From contig NAJO01000037.1 in NCBI GenBank assembly GCA_002077065.1, positions 372,001-436,000 of the forward strand: a stretch of 64,000 bases of DNA. The letters run 5' to 3'. Origin of the DNA: Cryoendolithus antarcticus. Lineage: Eukaryota; Ascomycota; Dothideomycetes; Cladosporiales; Cladosporiaceae. Below, piece by piece: positions 1 to 10,134 of this stretch. The translations under genes and the position numbers were made by a program. Below the pieces are notes generated by a model that saw only the letters and a program-made list of their open reading frames with translations, did not search any database and was not told the origin of the DNA. Within the stretch, counting starts at the first letter, position 1; each line of letters begins with the position of its first letter.

Positions 1-2
1 AC

Positions 3-956
3 CCCGAAGTCCTCGGTGAGACTTCAGAATGGTGGCACCTCTCCCGCAAAGACTATGAGGCGATGTCCGACGACCTCAAAAGACGCCGGGCTCACATAGC
101 ACGAATGATGTCTACCGACGCAGGCGTACTCGCAGGCTCTCCTTGCCAACGCTGTCTTAACAAGGCAGCGGAGGGCTGGCAGGAGCCGTGCGTCGTCTAC
201 TCGGCTGCAGAACGTGAGAGGGTGGGCAAGAGCTGCGTTGCGCGTTGCGCACCATGTCTGACCGCGAATCGCAGCTGTGGGGCCAAGCTGGAGGCTGACG
301 AAGAGGAGGAGGAGATGGAGGAGGAAGAGGGGTCGGCGTTCGAGGGGAGTGAGACGCCGAGCCCTGCCGTGAAGACGAGGGCTAGGAGAAATGCAGTGGC
401 TGGTGATCGACGGACAAGCCGCACCAAGACAATGACGCCGAGAAGTAAGACGGTCATCTACAGTGATGAAGAGGACGATTGGCAAGGCTTCCCGGCGAGC
501 AGTACTGGAGTAGCTGCTCGGTCACAGCCGAAGGCGAAGCCAAAGCAAGACCCACGCCGTCGAAGGACTACCCAGTCGCATTCGCAACTGCAGCAGAATG
601 CCTATACACCTGACGACGCTACGCACGATACAGATGACCAAGGCATCGTCGCAAAGCCACGAACTCCCGCCTCCAAGACGATCCCTACCCCTCAAAAGCA
701 GCCTCAAACGCGATCACGACCCCGCCATACCCAATCGCCCATGGATATGGACGACGACAAGGAAGACGAGGAGATCGCAGTGATGAGAGCAGAAGCACTA
801 GCCGAGCAACGAGCCAGGCAAGTCAAGGCGTTTGCCGAGCAGAAGGCTCTTGAAGATGCAGCATTTGCTGCGGAACTGGAGGCCAAGCTGGCGCGTGCAA
901 AGTTTGAGAAGAACAGAAAGCGCAAGTCTTGGGTGATGGATCGGGCGGATTCTTGA
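3..956 (+). CDS. Zn2Cys6-like / C-terminal helix protein, tandem copy 1 (5' partial)
   Basis: First of five tandem paralogues; function unknown. The frame is open from base 3 and the residues before the first ATG (base 63) already match the family: EWWHLSRKDY here against DFWYYSVSDW in copy 4. The gene therefore starts left of the window and base 63 is not its start. The cysteine cluster is stretched compared with the other copies: C-x2-C-x11-C-x18-C-x2-C-x6-C, with one extra Cys in the long spacer. Then come an acidic run (Glu-rich, about 75-90 residues after the ATG), a basic/Ser-Pro linker, and a C-terminal charged helix that begins DEEIAVMRAEA and is shared by all copies. No fungal transcription-factor middle domain is visible, so a classical Gal4-type regulator is not claimed. 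Coding status is firm from paralogy; the role is unknown. Confidence 0.75.
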   Translation, partial: PEVLGETSEWWHLSRKDYEAMSDDLKRRRAHIARMMSTDAGVLAGSPCQRCLNKAAEGWQEPCVVYSAAERERVGKSCVARCAPCLTANRSCGAKLEADEEEEEMEEEEGSAFEGSETPSPAVKTRARRNAVAGDRRTSRTKTMTPRSKTVIYSDEEDDWQGFPASSTGVAARSQPKAKPKQDPRRRRTTQSHSQLQQNAYTPDDATHDTDDQGIVAKPRTPASKTIPTPQKQPQTRSRPRHTQSPMDMDDDKEDEEIAVMRAEALAEQRARQVKAFAEQKALEDAAFAAELEAKLARAKFEKNRKRKSWVMDRADS

Positions 957-1460
957 GCACTTGATCTCCTGAGTCTACTGCTGGACGCGGGAAAGGACGG
1001 GAAGTCACTTGGAGCCCTACTAGGGGTATGGCCGATGTTCGGTTGGTACTGGAAGTGCATGTGAAGCACGGTGATTGGGGGTCTGGTGAATTTTGAGGGC
1101 GTTTGACATGGTTATGCTGCACTCTGTGGCGGCAGCGCAATCTGTTCAGTGGGAGGGCATGCCGCATACTGTTGGATCTGCTCCTCGGCGAGCATCTGAG
1201 TGAGTCTTAATCACTTTCCACCAGTACGTTGTCTTCACGTGCTATCACATTGTAGCTGAACCTGTAACGTGACGGATCAGGGCTCACTGACGACACTGCG
1301 ATGCGGACGGCTATGCGCATCCTGAGGCGAGGCAGGAGCGACAGATGCATGGCTTCCAGTACCTTCCGTTGTCTCGCTTCCCTGCTTCTCGCCACACAGA
1401 GATTCCGACACCGCGTTTGCTACATCACCACACATGACACTGGAATCAACACCGCACTCA
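957..1460. other. intergenic, copy 1 to copy 2
   Basis: No convincing gene. It should hold the 3' end of copy 1 and the promoter of copy 2. Short open frames on both strands lack family similarity and good codon structure. Confidence 0.5.
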
Positions 1461-2489
1461 ATGGCCGACCCGAAGCCAAGATCGCATGGCAATGCAGCCG
1501 TCGAAGTGCTTCGCAACGAGTAAGTCAATTTCCTGCACTGCTTGTCTTCGTGGCTGCACCAGAGGATCTACGCTGTCCTGGCTCAGCGTATATCAGCGTT
1601 TGTATCGAGTAGCTGACAGCGAGAAAGGTCCCGCCGCCCGAAAACAACAGACACGAAGGACTTCTGGTACATGTCACCAGAAGAATGGACCACACTTTTC
1701 AAAGACGCTACAGATGAGGACTCAACGACGACGAAAAGCGCCTATCAGAAACTTCGCTTGTTGGAGAAAGTGGGTAGTTTGATGGAAACCAAAGAAGGGG
1801 TTACTGTCCCAGCATTCGCCACTTGCAAGCCATGCAAGTCCGCGGGCGTGGCATGCCGGGTAGCCAAAGACAGCAGCGGCATGGCTTGTGCGAAATGTTT
1901 GCGCCATCATGCGAGCTGCGAGGCCGGAAAGCTCATGAAGCGCGGATTGCAGACATGGGCTGAAGCTACGAAGGAGCAGCCAGCTACGCCCATGAAGGCG
2001 AGCAAGAAACGTCGTATCGGGGATCAAGCGGACGCTCAGCGTGCGAAGCCATCGCCGCGAACGCGAGACTCTTCATCGCCGGAGGTGCCTCTCAGTATCG
2101 TGCGCAGCTGCAGCAAGGCTACTACAGGCGACTTCAAAGCAGGATCAGCACCGGCAACCTTCTCGGAGAAGAAGATCATGGGCCTTACTGTCCGAGAGTC
2201 ATCTCCCTACACACTCTCAGCGATAGCCACTGGTCATCTTCGCATCAAGGGCGAGCACAACGATAGCGCAGGCGTACTCACATTTGCCGCAGAGAGAGAG
2301 GCGAAGCGGCTCAAGCGTCAACGAGAAGACGAGCTTGCTGAGGCTGAGATTGAAGTTCTTAGGGCTGAGGCGAATGCGGCACGCAAGGCTATGGAGGCTG
2401 ATGTCTTTGCAGCCCAGTCTGATGCAGAGTTGATGCGCGCGATCTATGAGCGAAAGAAGCTAACAGACGAGCGCAGCAATGTCGCTTGA
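1461..2489 (+). CDS. Zn2Cys6-like / C-terminal helix protein, tandem copy 2
   Basis: Predicted exons 1461-1519 and 1628-2489 give 306 residues. Exon 1 ends in EVLRN plus GA before a GTAAGT donor. Exon 2 resumes with SRRPKTTDTKDFWYMSPEEW, the family N-terminal block (RRPxT then FWY...W). The ATG at 1671 lies inside this block and is not the start. The cysteine cluster is C-x2-C-x6-C-x10-C-x2-C-x6-C, which meets the Zn(II)2Cys6 spacing rule, though the usual run of basic residues between Cys2 and Cys3 is weak. The C-terminal helix carries AEIEVLRAEANAARKAMEA. No other domain is seen. DNA binding is possible but is inference; a zinc-binding structural role is equally open. Confidence 0.72.
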
Positions 2490-3032
2490 GCGAAAGGGTG
2501 GCAGGCGGAGGCGATAGGAGAGGAGTGAAGAACGGAGGAAACTGACGCCAGTGCAATGGTAGATGGACTTACAGCATCTGACAGACAGTACTGACCTGAC
2601 GTGATCATGTGTCAAGCTGCATCCGCAAACAACAGCATCAAACCCTTTCCAATACGGCGATTGCTATGGCTACGAGACTTCATCACACAACCACGTCCTG
2701 CTTTGAGCTCTGTCTTTGTATGCGAAAGCGGTGTTGACTTACTGGTAAGGCGGGCCTCGCTTGGAGGCGGTCTTGCGTCTCTGGACAAGGACATTACAAC
2801 ACAGGCCAAGCTGGTGCATTGTGGTCTTCGTAAGTGAGGTAGTCTTATACTAGCATTCTAGACTGCTCCGCAACTAGTCCAATGTCTGCGTCACATTCGC
2901 TGCTTCTCGCTTAAACTCTAGTCTCTCGCAGACTCAGCATCGAAGTGCTCTATTGCTACATTTCGGTTGACAGCAGCGCTGTCCCCACCACAATCTTCTG
3001 GAACATCAGAAGCACTGACACGCAGAAACAAA
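2490..3032. other. intergenic, copy 2 to copy 3
   Basis: Expected to contain the promoter and probably an unrecognised first exon of copy 3. A stretch near 2940 (atcgaagtgctc) resembles the end of exon 1 of copy 2 (gtcgaagtgctt), but no usable donor or ATG was found beside it. Confidence 0.4.
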
Positions 3033-4067
3033 ATGCCTGTTAGACACAGCTACCGCCAGCCACGCACAGCAAATTCCAAGGACTTCTGGTATTGCCCGCC
3101 CAACGAATGGTCAGAGTTGTTGATCGCAAGGGAGTCAGATGACCCGACGACGAGGAAGCTTGCCACCGGCAGGCTGCAGAAGAAAGCGAAAGTGGCAAAG
3201 CTAATCGAAAGCGATCACGGTATCACCGCACCCGACTTCGCCAAATGCAAGCACTGCAGGTCGGCTGGTTTGCCATGCCGCGTGGCGAGAGACGGGCGAA
3301 GCAAGGTCTGCGCAAGATATGTGCACGATAGGAGGAAATGCGAGGCCGTTGCCATTACGCATCGCGGGATCCAGGAGTTGCGTGAGATGGAGGTAGTGTC
3401 GAAACGGACCCGATCTGTCGAGATTGTCGATGAGCTGGAGTGGGCTATGCCAAAACAAGACTTGATGAAGCGCAAGATGTCTGGCGCGGGTGAGGATAGA
3501 CCTGCACCAAGGGATGTCCCATCTTTCCTGGCATCCCGTCAGAAGCAGACTTCACCACCAGGGCTCCTCGCGAACCCTTCGCCGTCCAAGAAGCGTAAGA
3601 CCTCCGGCATCGGTGAGCATCGAGCTTTCCATGGCAGTACGATTCTCGCCCTGGCGACACATCAAAGTGTCGTTGCTTCTCGAGAGGGCCCTCTTCATTC
3701 TTTGATGCAGCCTGCCAACTATGGAGATGCTTTTCGGACGAAGGATGACATGCCAGCTGGTGTTGTAGCACCTCTACCACTGCCTCACAAGGGAGTGCCC
3801 GACTCACCCGAGATTCCGTTAGCTACCCTGCGAAGAGGCAGAAATGCCGATGGAAAGATGGTCCGCGAGCCAGACGAGGGCAATGGCATGCTTACACCGC
3901 CTGCAGAGGAAGGACCATTGTTCCCGGCGGAGGAAAACGTAGTAGAGCAATCGAGCGGTGAGCGCGCGCGAGATCTCGCCGACATAGAGATCTCGGCACT
4001 CAAAGCCGAGGCGACTCTGTTGCGTGCTGAATACGAGCGCCAGAGGCTGTGTGCGCAGGCAGACTGA
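3033..4067 (+). CDS. Zn2Cys6-like / C-terminal helix protein, tandem copy 3 (lacks Cys5)
   Basis: Third tandem paralogue, 344 residues from the first in-frame ATG. The family block HSYRQPRTANSKDFWY follows at once, so the true start is probably in an upstream exon that I could not place. Cysteine cluster: C-x2-C-x6-C-x10-C-x2-Y-x6-C. The fifth cysteine is Tyr (TAT at 3318-3320), one base away from TGT, so a two-zinc cluster should not form normally. The middle is longer than in copy 2 and rich in Pro, Ser and Lys/Arg. The C-terminus keeps the ADIEISALKAEATLLRAEYE helix. The frame is intact over its whole length, so the gene is not an obvious pseudogene, but loss of the cluster may mean divergence or decay. 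Confidence 0.68.
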   Translation: MPVRHSYRQPRTANSKDFWYCPPNEWSELLIARESDDPTTRKLATGRLQKKAKVAKLIESDHGITAPDFAKCKHCRSAGLPCRVARDGRSKVCARYVHDRRKCEAVAITHRGIQELREMEVVSKRTRSVEIVDELEWAMPKQDLMKRKMSGAGEDRPAPRDVPSFLASRQKQTSPPGLLANPSPSKKRKTSGIGEHRAFHGSTILALATHQSVVASREGPLHSLMQPANYGDAFRTKDDMPAGVVAPLPLPHKGVPDSPEIPLATLRRGRNADGKMVREPDEGNGMLTPPAEEGPLFPAEENVVEQSSGERARDLADIEISALKAEATLLRAEYERQRLCAQAD

Positions 4068-4365
4068 TCAGATGGAGACTTGGAGCACGTGAAGGATGGG
4101 AGGATCGCGAGAGGCGAGTACCTTGAGCTGCTATCCGCATAGGTGAAGTGGGCTGGATGTCGCAGGGCACATGTCCCAGGTAGTGATGTGGCAGGCGCGG
4201 TGATGGAGATGAAAGGGAAGGAACCCGTGTAACAATGTGCCGGCCATGCCGACTGCTTGCTTCGTACCTGTAGTATTCGATCTTGACTCATATTCTCCCA
4301 CACTCACTACGCTCCGTTTCGTAATACTATTAAGCCTTGCCGGAAAACGTTGACATCGGCCAGTC

Positions 4366-5414
4366 ATGGATGCAACTCAAGGCGACCCAAAACAGGTGCT
4401 GCGCGACAAGTCAGTACACATCGATGCATACTTCAAATACCCCTGCTCATGACAACATACAGACATCGTCGCCCACAGACCGGCAAGGAATCAGACTTCT
4501 GGTACTACTCAGTGTCCGACTGGGAGAATCTCCTGACAGCTGCCGTGGACCCGGAATCGGCCACACACGCAAAATCACGGCTGTCTCAATACAACACTGT
4601 TGGCCGAATCATGGAAACACCAGACGGCGTTCCAGTTGCTGAGGATGCGAAATGCCTGCCATGCCGCAAAGCCAACTTGGAGTGCCGAGTCAGAGCGGAC
4701 AAGAAGTCCAGCAAGTGTGGCAAATGCTACCATAGCTCTCGGCAATGTGGCGCTAGGCCCGGTTCACCTCGCTCGAGGCCTCGAGCGTCTAGAAAGGTCG
4801 TCGCGAAGGGGCCGCGGAAGTACAGAGAGGTTTTCAGGACGCACCATCTGACTGGGCAGGGCGCCGCTTACAGGAAGTATCGTGACAGGACTGGCGAGAA
4901 GGACGGACAAACGGGGCAGATCGAGTCAGGGACACCGGTGACTGAGAGCGATACTCGGTACAGTGTGTCGACGCCTGCGGAGGCTGCCCTTACTCTCGCG
5001 CGCTATGTCAGCGATCAAGAAACTATCAGTCCCTCCAGTGCAGCGAGCGGCGGTATGCCCACCACGGAGTCTCCACTCATGAGCTTTACAGGACTCTCAC
5101 GAGCATCCAGTGGCGATACACAAGCCACGGTCGACCGGGGAGCAAGCATCAAGACAGAGCACAGCGACAAGGTGAACCCTCTGGCACGGGTCTTGACACC
5201 TGGTCTGAGCAACACTCAACAAGGGCGAGCCTCTCCATCTCCATGGCCAGCAACAATCGCTGACGAGGAGATCGAGGCTTTGAGAGCTGAAGCTGCTGCT
5301 GCGCGAGCGGACGCTGCTGCTAGTCGGCTGGAGGCTACGCTCATGAAAACAGTTTGCGAGCGCAGTAAGCGAAGGCTGGCGATGGATCGAGCAGTTGATC
5401 TAACAGATGAGTGA
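4366..5414 (+). CDS. Zn2Cys6-like / C-terminal helix protein, tandem copy 4
   Basis: Predicted exons 4366-4409 and 4463-5414 give 331 residues. Exon 1 (44 nt) encodes MDATQGDPKQVLRD plus AA; a GTCAGT donor and an ACAG acceptor give a 53-bp phase-2 intron, and exon 2 opens with HRRPQTGKESDFWYY. Cysteines follow C-x2-C-x6-C-x10-C-x2-C-x6-C. After the cluster comes a basic patch (RPRASRKVVAKGPRKYR), then a Ser/Thr-rich middle, then the C-terminal helix DEEIEALRAEAAAARADAAA. The basic patch could serve as a nuclear localisation signal or a nucleic-acid contact (inference). Copies 4 and 5 are the closest pair: both have the basic patch followed by F+RTHHL or FKRNHL. Confidence 0.74.
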
Positions 5415-5791
5415 TGGCAAGGTGTGAGAAGAGTGATTTATCAGTCGGAGAACGTTTGAGGTCTTATGACAAGCAGTACTGGACTTGTTGTGCATTGCTT
5501 CGAGATGGCGCCGAGAGTGCATCAGTGGGCAGAGCCTGATCTTGGCGATCAGACTGGGCGAGGTAGAGAGCCGGTATAGAAGTGATGATGAAGTGATGGG
5601 CTCTTGCCGTGAATGAGCCGTCGAAGTGAGGGTTGAAGCAGGGAGCAAAGTGAGACCGACATAGGCCAGGGGTAGCTCCAGATACTCAGATTCGCAGTAT
5701 ATGAACCCCAATTCGCACTACTTTACCACGTCCAATATTCCACCTACTTACCACGACAAGTAATCCACCTGGCTGGGATCGAACCCTCACC
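5415..5791. other. intergenic, copy 4 to copy 5
   Basis: No gene seen; presumed terminator of copy 4 and promoter of copy 5. Confidence 0.5.
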
Positions 5792-6812
5792 ATGGACATA
5801 ACCACACTTGACTCGCTGACAGCACTGCGCGAAAAGCAGGTCGATCCGACATGTGGCTCCACAGTCACTGACCATAGTGCACAGGTACCGCCGCCCGGAA
5901 ACGGAGGACCAAGGAAACAATTGGTACTACGCGCAGGATGATTGGGAGAGACTGCTACTAGCCACAACTGTGCCTGAAGATGCGCCATCGGCTACGAAAA
6001 GACTCGGCATGTTCAGTAGGGCAGGTCGTCTGATGGAGACACCGTATGGTATCCCTACTGAAGATTCAGAGAGGTGTAAGCCGTGTCGTGTAGCGAATGG
6101 GGAGTGCCGAAAGAGCGCAGACCAGAGGAGCAAGCGATGTGGCAGATGCTGGGTCAGTAACGAGCAATGCCATGCCAATCCTGTTCCGGATAGTGCACCT
6201 CGCGCAAGAGCCGTAACGAACGGTCCACGACAGACACGAAAGCGTAGAGAGAATTTCAAAAGGAACCATCTCATGAGCCGAAGGACTGGGCCACGCAAGA
6301 CCAGAGTCGAGATCGATGCGAGAGATTCTAATGAGACCGCGACAAGCTCTCAAACTCCAGAACAAGCGGCTCGTATCGAAGACTCGCTAGTACCAGACGC
6401 TCTATTTGACGGTCAGCGTCGCGATAGCGGAGGCGAGGCTAAAGGACTAGCGAGCGTGTCGACCATTTCAGGTGCTCCTAGCGACAGCGCGCTCGCGACA
6501 CATGATGGTGCGTCCCTTCGAGCTGGAAGTTCCGAGTCTCAAGCGACGCTCGACGTAGAGAAGAGCTTCAAGACGGAAGGAGCTGACAGGAAGGATTTGC
6601 CCACACCAGATCTTCAGCCGCGCAGCGTTGGCACCGGGTCCGGAAGCTCCAAGTCGAATTTCAAGCGCCGCTACGAAGTCAATGATGCCAATGAAGAGAT
6701 CGAGGTCCTAGAGGCCGAGGCTCTCGCGAAGCGCATGGCTCTGGAAGTGAAGGCTTTCACAGCTCAGTCCGAGGCAAAGCTCAAGCGTGCCCGGCTCGAG
6801 CTGAAGCGTTGA
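5792..6812 (+). CDS. Zn2Cys6-like / C-terminal helix protein, tandem copy 5
   Basis: Predicted exons 5792-5835 and 5885-6812 give 323 residues. Exon 1 is 44 nt long, exactly as in copy 4, and ends ALRE plus AA; exon 2 opens YRRPETEDQGNNWYY. To keep this frame the donor must be GCAGGT, that is a GC-AG intron of 49 bp; the GT a few bases later does not give the right phase. Cysteines are C-x2-C-x6-C-x10-C-x2-C-x6-C. A basic patch follows (RQTRKRRENFKRNHL), then a Ser/Thr/acidic middle and the C-terminal helix NEEIEVLEAEALAKRMALE. If the GC donor is wrong, the start falls at or near the in-frame ATG at 5853. Confidence 0.72.
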
Positions 6813-7131
6813 GGAGGAGTACCGGCCATCGACTTGACAGACGACTGACGGCAGAGTGAGGCAATGGGCGGTCTACACTGCCAGCCAGGGGCCACCGCGA
6901 GATAAGGGTGGGATGTGCTCAATCGAAGCTGAGAAGGTAGGGGCTACATGGTTACGGGTTCGATAGCATGATCGTGCTGCACTGTGTATGAGAGACGGCG
7001 GGAGCCACATAACGTGTCGGCAAGGGAGCAACGAAGCCGTCTAGTGACATCCATAAGGTGTAGTCTTGGCGGGTTCAGCGCCACTGACGCGACGCCACAC
7101 CATCCCGAGGTCTATCCAACACCATACGTTC
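6813..7131. other. intergenic, copy 5 to YME2
   Basis: No supported gene; presumed terminator of copy 5 and promoter of YME2. Confidence 0.5.
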
Positions 7132-9771
7132 ATGCTATCAAACAGCGTCTGCTTTCCCGTGAACTATTCCCTAGAACCCGTTACGCAGATCTCTTCCGCT
7201 CTACACATCGTCCGTCTCGGAAGCAGGTGGCTCGCATGGCAGAGACTTCATGAGATGGCGCAACAGCAACGCGCCATCCAGCGCTTGAACGCGCTCACTG
7301 CCCAGCTCGGTGGAGGATGGAATGGCAGAGCTGGCGGCGTGAGGAAGCGCTATAGCTCCGGCGAAGCTGGTGATGATAAGTCTGGCCACATCAAGACCAG
7401 CAGCACCGAGAGCGTGATATTTTTCAATAACCTACTTCCCATCAACCTGCAATGGCTCTTCCGCATTCCTTGGACCATGGAGAAGGTATTCCCGAAGGCA
7501 CTGGATCAGAATAAGACCAGTGCCATCTCCGCTGTCAATCCCGGCAATGTGCTCGATGAAGCCATCAAGGCGAACGGACTCACTGGAGTGAAAGTGCTCG
7601 AGGTCTTGCCACGCTTCAAGGAGGGCGGCGCATTCCTCAAGTTCTCTCACGATGAGTCAGTCAGCTCCACGAACGTCGCAGACGCCGTACGTGCCTATCT
7701 CAAGCAGCAGAAGTTCCGCCCCTGGTGGAACCCGCTCAACCGTGTCCAAGCTAGGCTTGTCATCGGCAAACCCTGGGTCGAGGACCTCTTTCGTCTACCA
7801 TCTTCTCGCATAAGATGCGAGTTCTTGCCGACGAGTCCCGGCGCAGAAGTGGCAGAGCTCAGCCAGGAGCAGCTCTACTCATTCTTCAGGCCATACGGGA
7901 AGCTCGTCGATATTGTCACCCAGCCTTCGGACTCAAAGATCGTGCCGCGATATGCTTACTTGGACTTCTCACACAAGCGTAAGGCGATCATGGCGAAGAA
8001 TTGCCTGCATGGCTACACGATCGATGAACCTCAGGGTGGAGGCAAGCTGGGGACGATCTTCCGTCTGACGTACGAGAAGAAAGCTCGCTTTGGCTGGATC
8101 CGGGAGTGGATCTTCGGCCACCCTCGTTTGATGATCCCGTTGCTTGCTGCGCTTGTCGCAGGTATCACAGTGGCGGTTTTCGATCCTCTGAGGACATTGG
8201 CGATCAAAGCTCACATTACGCGAGCGTTTCACGTCGAGGATAATTTCATCTGGCGATGGGTGAAGACGCAAGGCGAAGATCTGATCGACAAGGTCAAGTC
8301 ACTACGGCAGCATGGCGGCACGGATGAAGCTGGTATGCAAGTAGTGTGGGATGATCGACGAGATCAGATTGAGCAGATTCAAGCATGGTTGATGGAGTCT
8401 GTGGACACATTCATCATCGTGCAAGGTCCTCGAGGTAGTGGAAAGAAGGAGCTCGTGGTCGATCACGCACTGAAGCAGAAGCGCGAAGCCCACAAGCTAC
8501 TAATCGTGGACTGCAAGCCGATACAAGAAGCACGAGGGGACACGGCTACGATCAATGCAGCTGCAGGACAGGTCGGATATCGGCCAGTGTTCTCGTGGTT
8601 CAACAGCATCAGCGGGCTCATCGACTTGGCGGCGCAGGGCACGACAGGTGTCAAGACTGGCTTCTCGGAGACGCTCGAGAACCAACTTGTCAAGATTTGG
8701 AACAACACTGCATCTGCACTGAAGTCGATTGCTCTCGAGGATCGCAAGAAAGACGACAAGGACAGTGCTCTGAGCGACGACGAGTATCTCGAGGCTCACC
8801 CAGAGAGACGACCAGTTGTCGTGGTCGACAATTTCCTACACAAAGGTAGCGATCCTGGAGCTGAGTTGGTCTACGACAAGCTTGCCGAATGGGCAGCACG
8901 GCTTAGCACTGGAAATATCGCCCATGTCATCTTCCTGACAAACGATGTCTCGTACAGCAAGTCACTTAGCAAAGCCTTGCCAGACCGCGTCTTCCGGCAG
9001 ATTTCGCTCGGTGACTGCTCGCCAGAAGTCGCGAAGCGTTATGTGATCAACCATCTCGACTTCGATGCCGATGACAAGGAGATCACTGATGGTAGCAAGA
9101 AGCTGACTCCGAGTCAGAAGCGCAACGACTTGAACGAACTCGACAATGTGATCACGCTTCTCGGCGGTCGCCTCACAGACCTTGAGTTCCTCGCTCGACG
9201 CATCAAGGCTGGCGAGACGCCCAATAAAGCCGTCAAGGAGATGATAGATCAAGGTGCCTCCGAAGTCATCAAGATGTATATTAACAGCAATGAGTCTCGA
9301 AAGTGGACAAACCAGCAAGCCTGGTCTCTTATCAAAGGACTAGCCAAGAACGAAGCACTCCGCTACAACGAAGTCCTCCTCGCCGATGCCTTCGGATCTG
9401 GTGGCGAAGAAGCCCTTGCAGCTCTTGAGCAAGCCGAGCTCATCAGTATCCAAACCCAAAACGGCCGCCCTCACAGCATCAAGGCCGGCCGGCCCATCTA
9501 CGCGCCAGCTTTCAAGCAGCTGACAGACGACCACGTACTGTCAGCAAAGATGGAGCTCTCGCTGCTAGGCCAGTCCATCGGCGCAGAGAATAAGAGCATC
9601 GATAAGTACGAGCAAGAGCTGCATCTGCTCGCCAAGCTACCGGGACAGCCGGCTGAGATCAAGCCGAGGATCTACTGGCTGCTGGGTAAGATCCAGAGTA
9701 GTCAGGGTAAGGTCGAGGGGTATGAGAAGGAGGCGGGCGAGATGAAGAAACTACTTTCGACGGAGTTCTAG
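7132..9771 (+). CDS. YME2: Mitochondrial escape protein 2 (Yme2/Prp12)
   Basis: Inner-membrane mitochondrial protein needed for maintenance and structure of mtDNA nucleoids in yeast. 879 residues from the first in-frame ATG, close to the yeast protein (about 850). The N-terminal 80 residues are poor in acidic residues and Arg-rich, as in a presequence. The block FFNNLLPINLQWLFRIPW marks the family. An RRM-like domain lies at about 223-300 (FRPYGKLVDIV, YAYLDF). A membrane span follows at about 331-352 (LMIPLLAALVAGITVAVF). The C-terminal ATPase-like domain has a Walker A-type motif GPRGSGKK near 431. The gene is a single exon. No ATG precedes 7132 in this frame before a stop. Confidence 0.93.
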   Translation: MLSNSVCFPVNYSLEPVTQISSALHIVRLGSRWLAWQRLHEMAQQQRAIQRLNALTAQLGGGWNGRAGGVRKRYSSGEAGDDKSGHIKTSSTESVIFFNNLLPINLQWLFRIPWTMEKVFPKALDQNKTSAISAVNPGNVLDEAIKANGLTGVKVLEVLPRFKEGGAFLKFSHDESVSSTNVADAVRAYLKQQKFRPWWNPLNRVQARLVIGKPWVEDLFRLPSSRIRCEFLPTSPGAEVAELSQEQLYSFFRPYGKLVDIVTQPSDSKIVPRYAYLDFSHKRKAIMAKNCLHGYTIDEPQGGGKLGTIFRLTYEKKARFGWIREWIFGHPRLMIPLLAALVAGITVAVFDPLRTLAIKAHITRAFHVEDNFIWRWVKTQGEDLIDKVKSLRQHGGTDEAGMQVVWDDRRDQIEQIQAWLMESVDTFIIVQGPRGSGKKELVVDHALKQKREAHKLLIVDCKPIQEARGDTATINAAAGQVGYRPVFSWFNSISGLIDLAAQGTTGVKTGFSETLENQLVKIWNNTASALKSIALEDRKKDDKDSALSDDEYLEAHPERRPVVVVDNFLHKGSDPGAELVYDKLAEWAARLSTGNIAHVIFLTNDVSYSKSLSKALPDRVFRQISLGDCSPEVAKRYVINHLDFDADDKEITDGSKKLTPSQKRNDLNELDNVITLLGGRLTDLEFLARRIKAGETPNKAVKEMIDQGASEVIKMYINSNESRKWTNQQAWSLIKGLAKNEALRYNEVLLADAFGSGGEEALAALEQAELISIQTQNGRPHSIKAGRPIYAPAFKQLTDDHVLSAKMELSLLGQSIGAENKSIDKYEQELHLLAKLPGQPAEIKPRIYWLLGKIQSSQGKVEGYEKEAGEMKKLLSTEF

Positions 9772-10134
9772 GAGGACTGATGTCGTTGGGAGCGTTCTGA
9801 GAGGCTCGTGGCGGTGGGATGGAGCGGTGAGCAGGGCATTGTTGAATCAGGGGTTATGCATGGGCAGAACGGCGTTCACTCTACTCAGTGAGATACCTAT
9901 TGGAAAGCGGAGTCTTCACTCTTGCGGTAGACCTTATTGTATCATGCAATACCCATCTGCGATGGTCCGTGCCTCGTCACATTAACTTCACCTCGAATTC
10001 TGAGATTACATGTTGCTACTTTGCACATACATAAAGCCAAGTCTTTGCCACGGTGTTGTAACATTCTCCCCCACACCTTTTAATCCTCTCGCCGTGCTTC
10101 GCAACCTTCCACACCATATCTCGATCCCGCCTCA
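9772..10134. other. intergenic, YME2 to CWC21
   Basis: Both neighbours read rightward, so this holds the YME2 3' end and the CWC21 promoter. A C/T-rich stretch (about 10066-10110) lies just before the CWC21 ATG, as is common in fungal promoters. No gene seen. Confidence 0.5.

Noticed and set aside
4350..4462. Longer N-terminal open frame of copy 4 starting at 4350
   Set aside because: The frame begins with TTG and its first 35 codons show no family similarity; the spliced start at 4366 matches copies 2 and 5.
7066..7131. N-terminal extension of YME2 from 7066
   Set aside because: It begins with TTG; the first ATG is at 7132, and the protein from there has the expected length.
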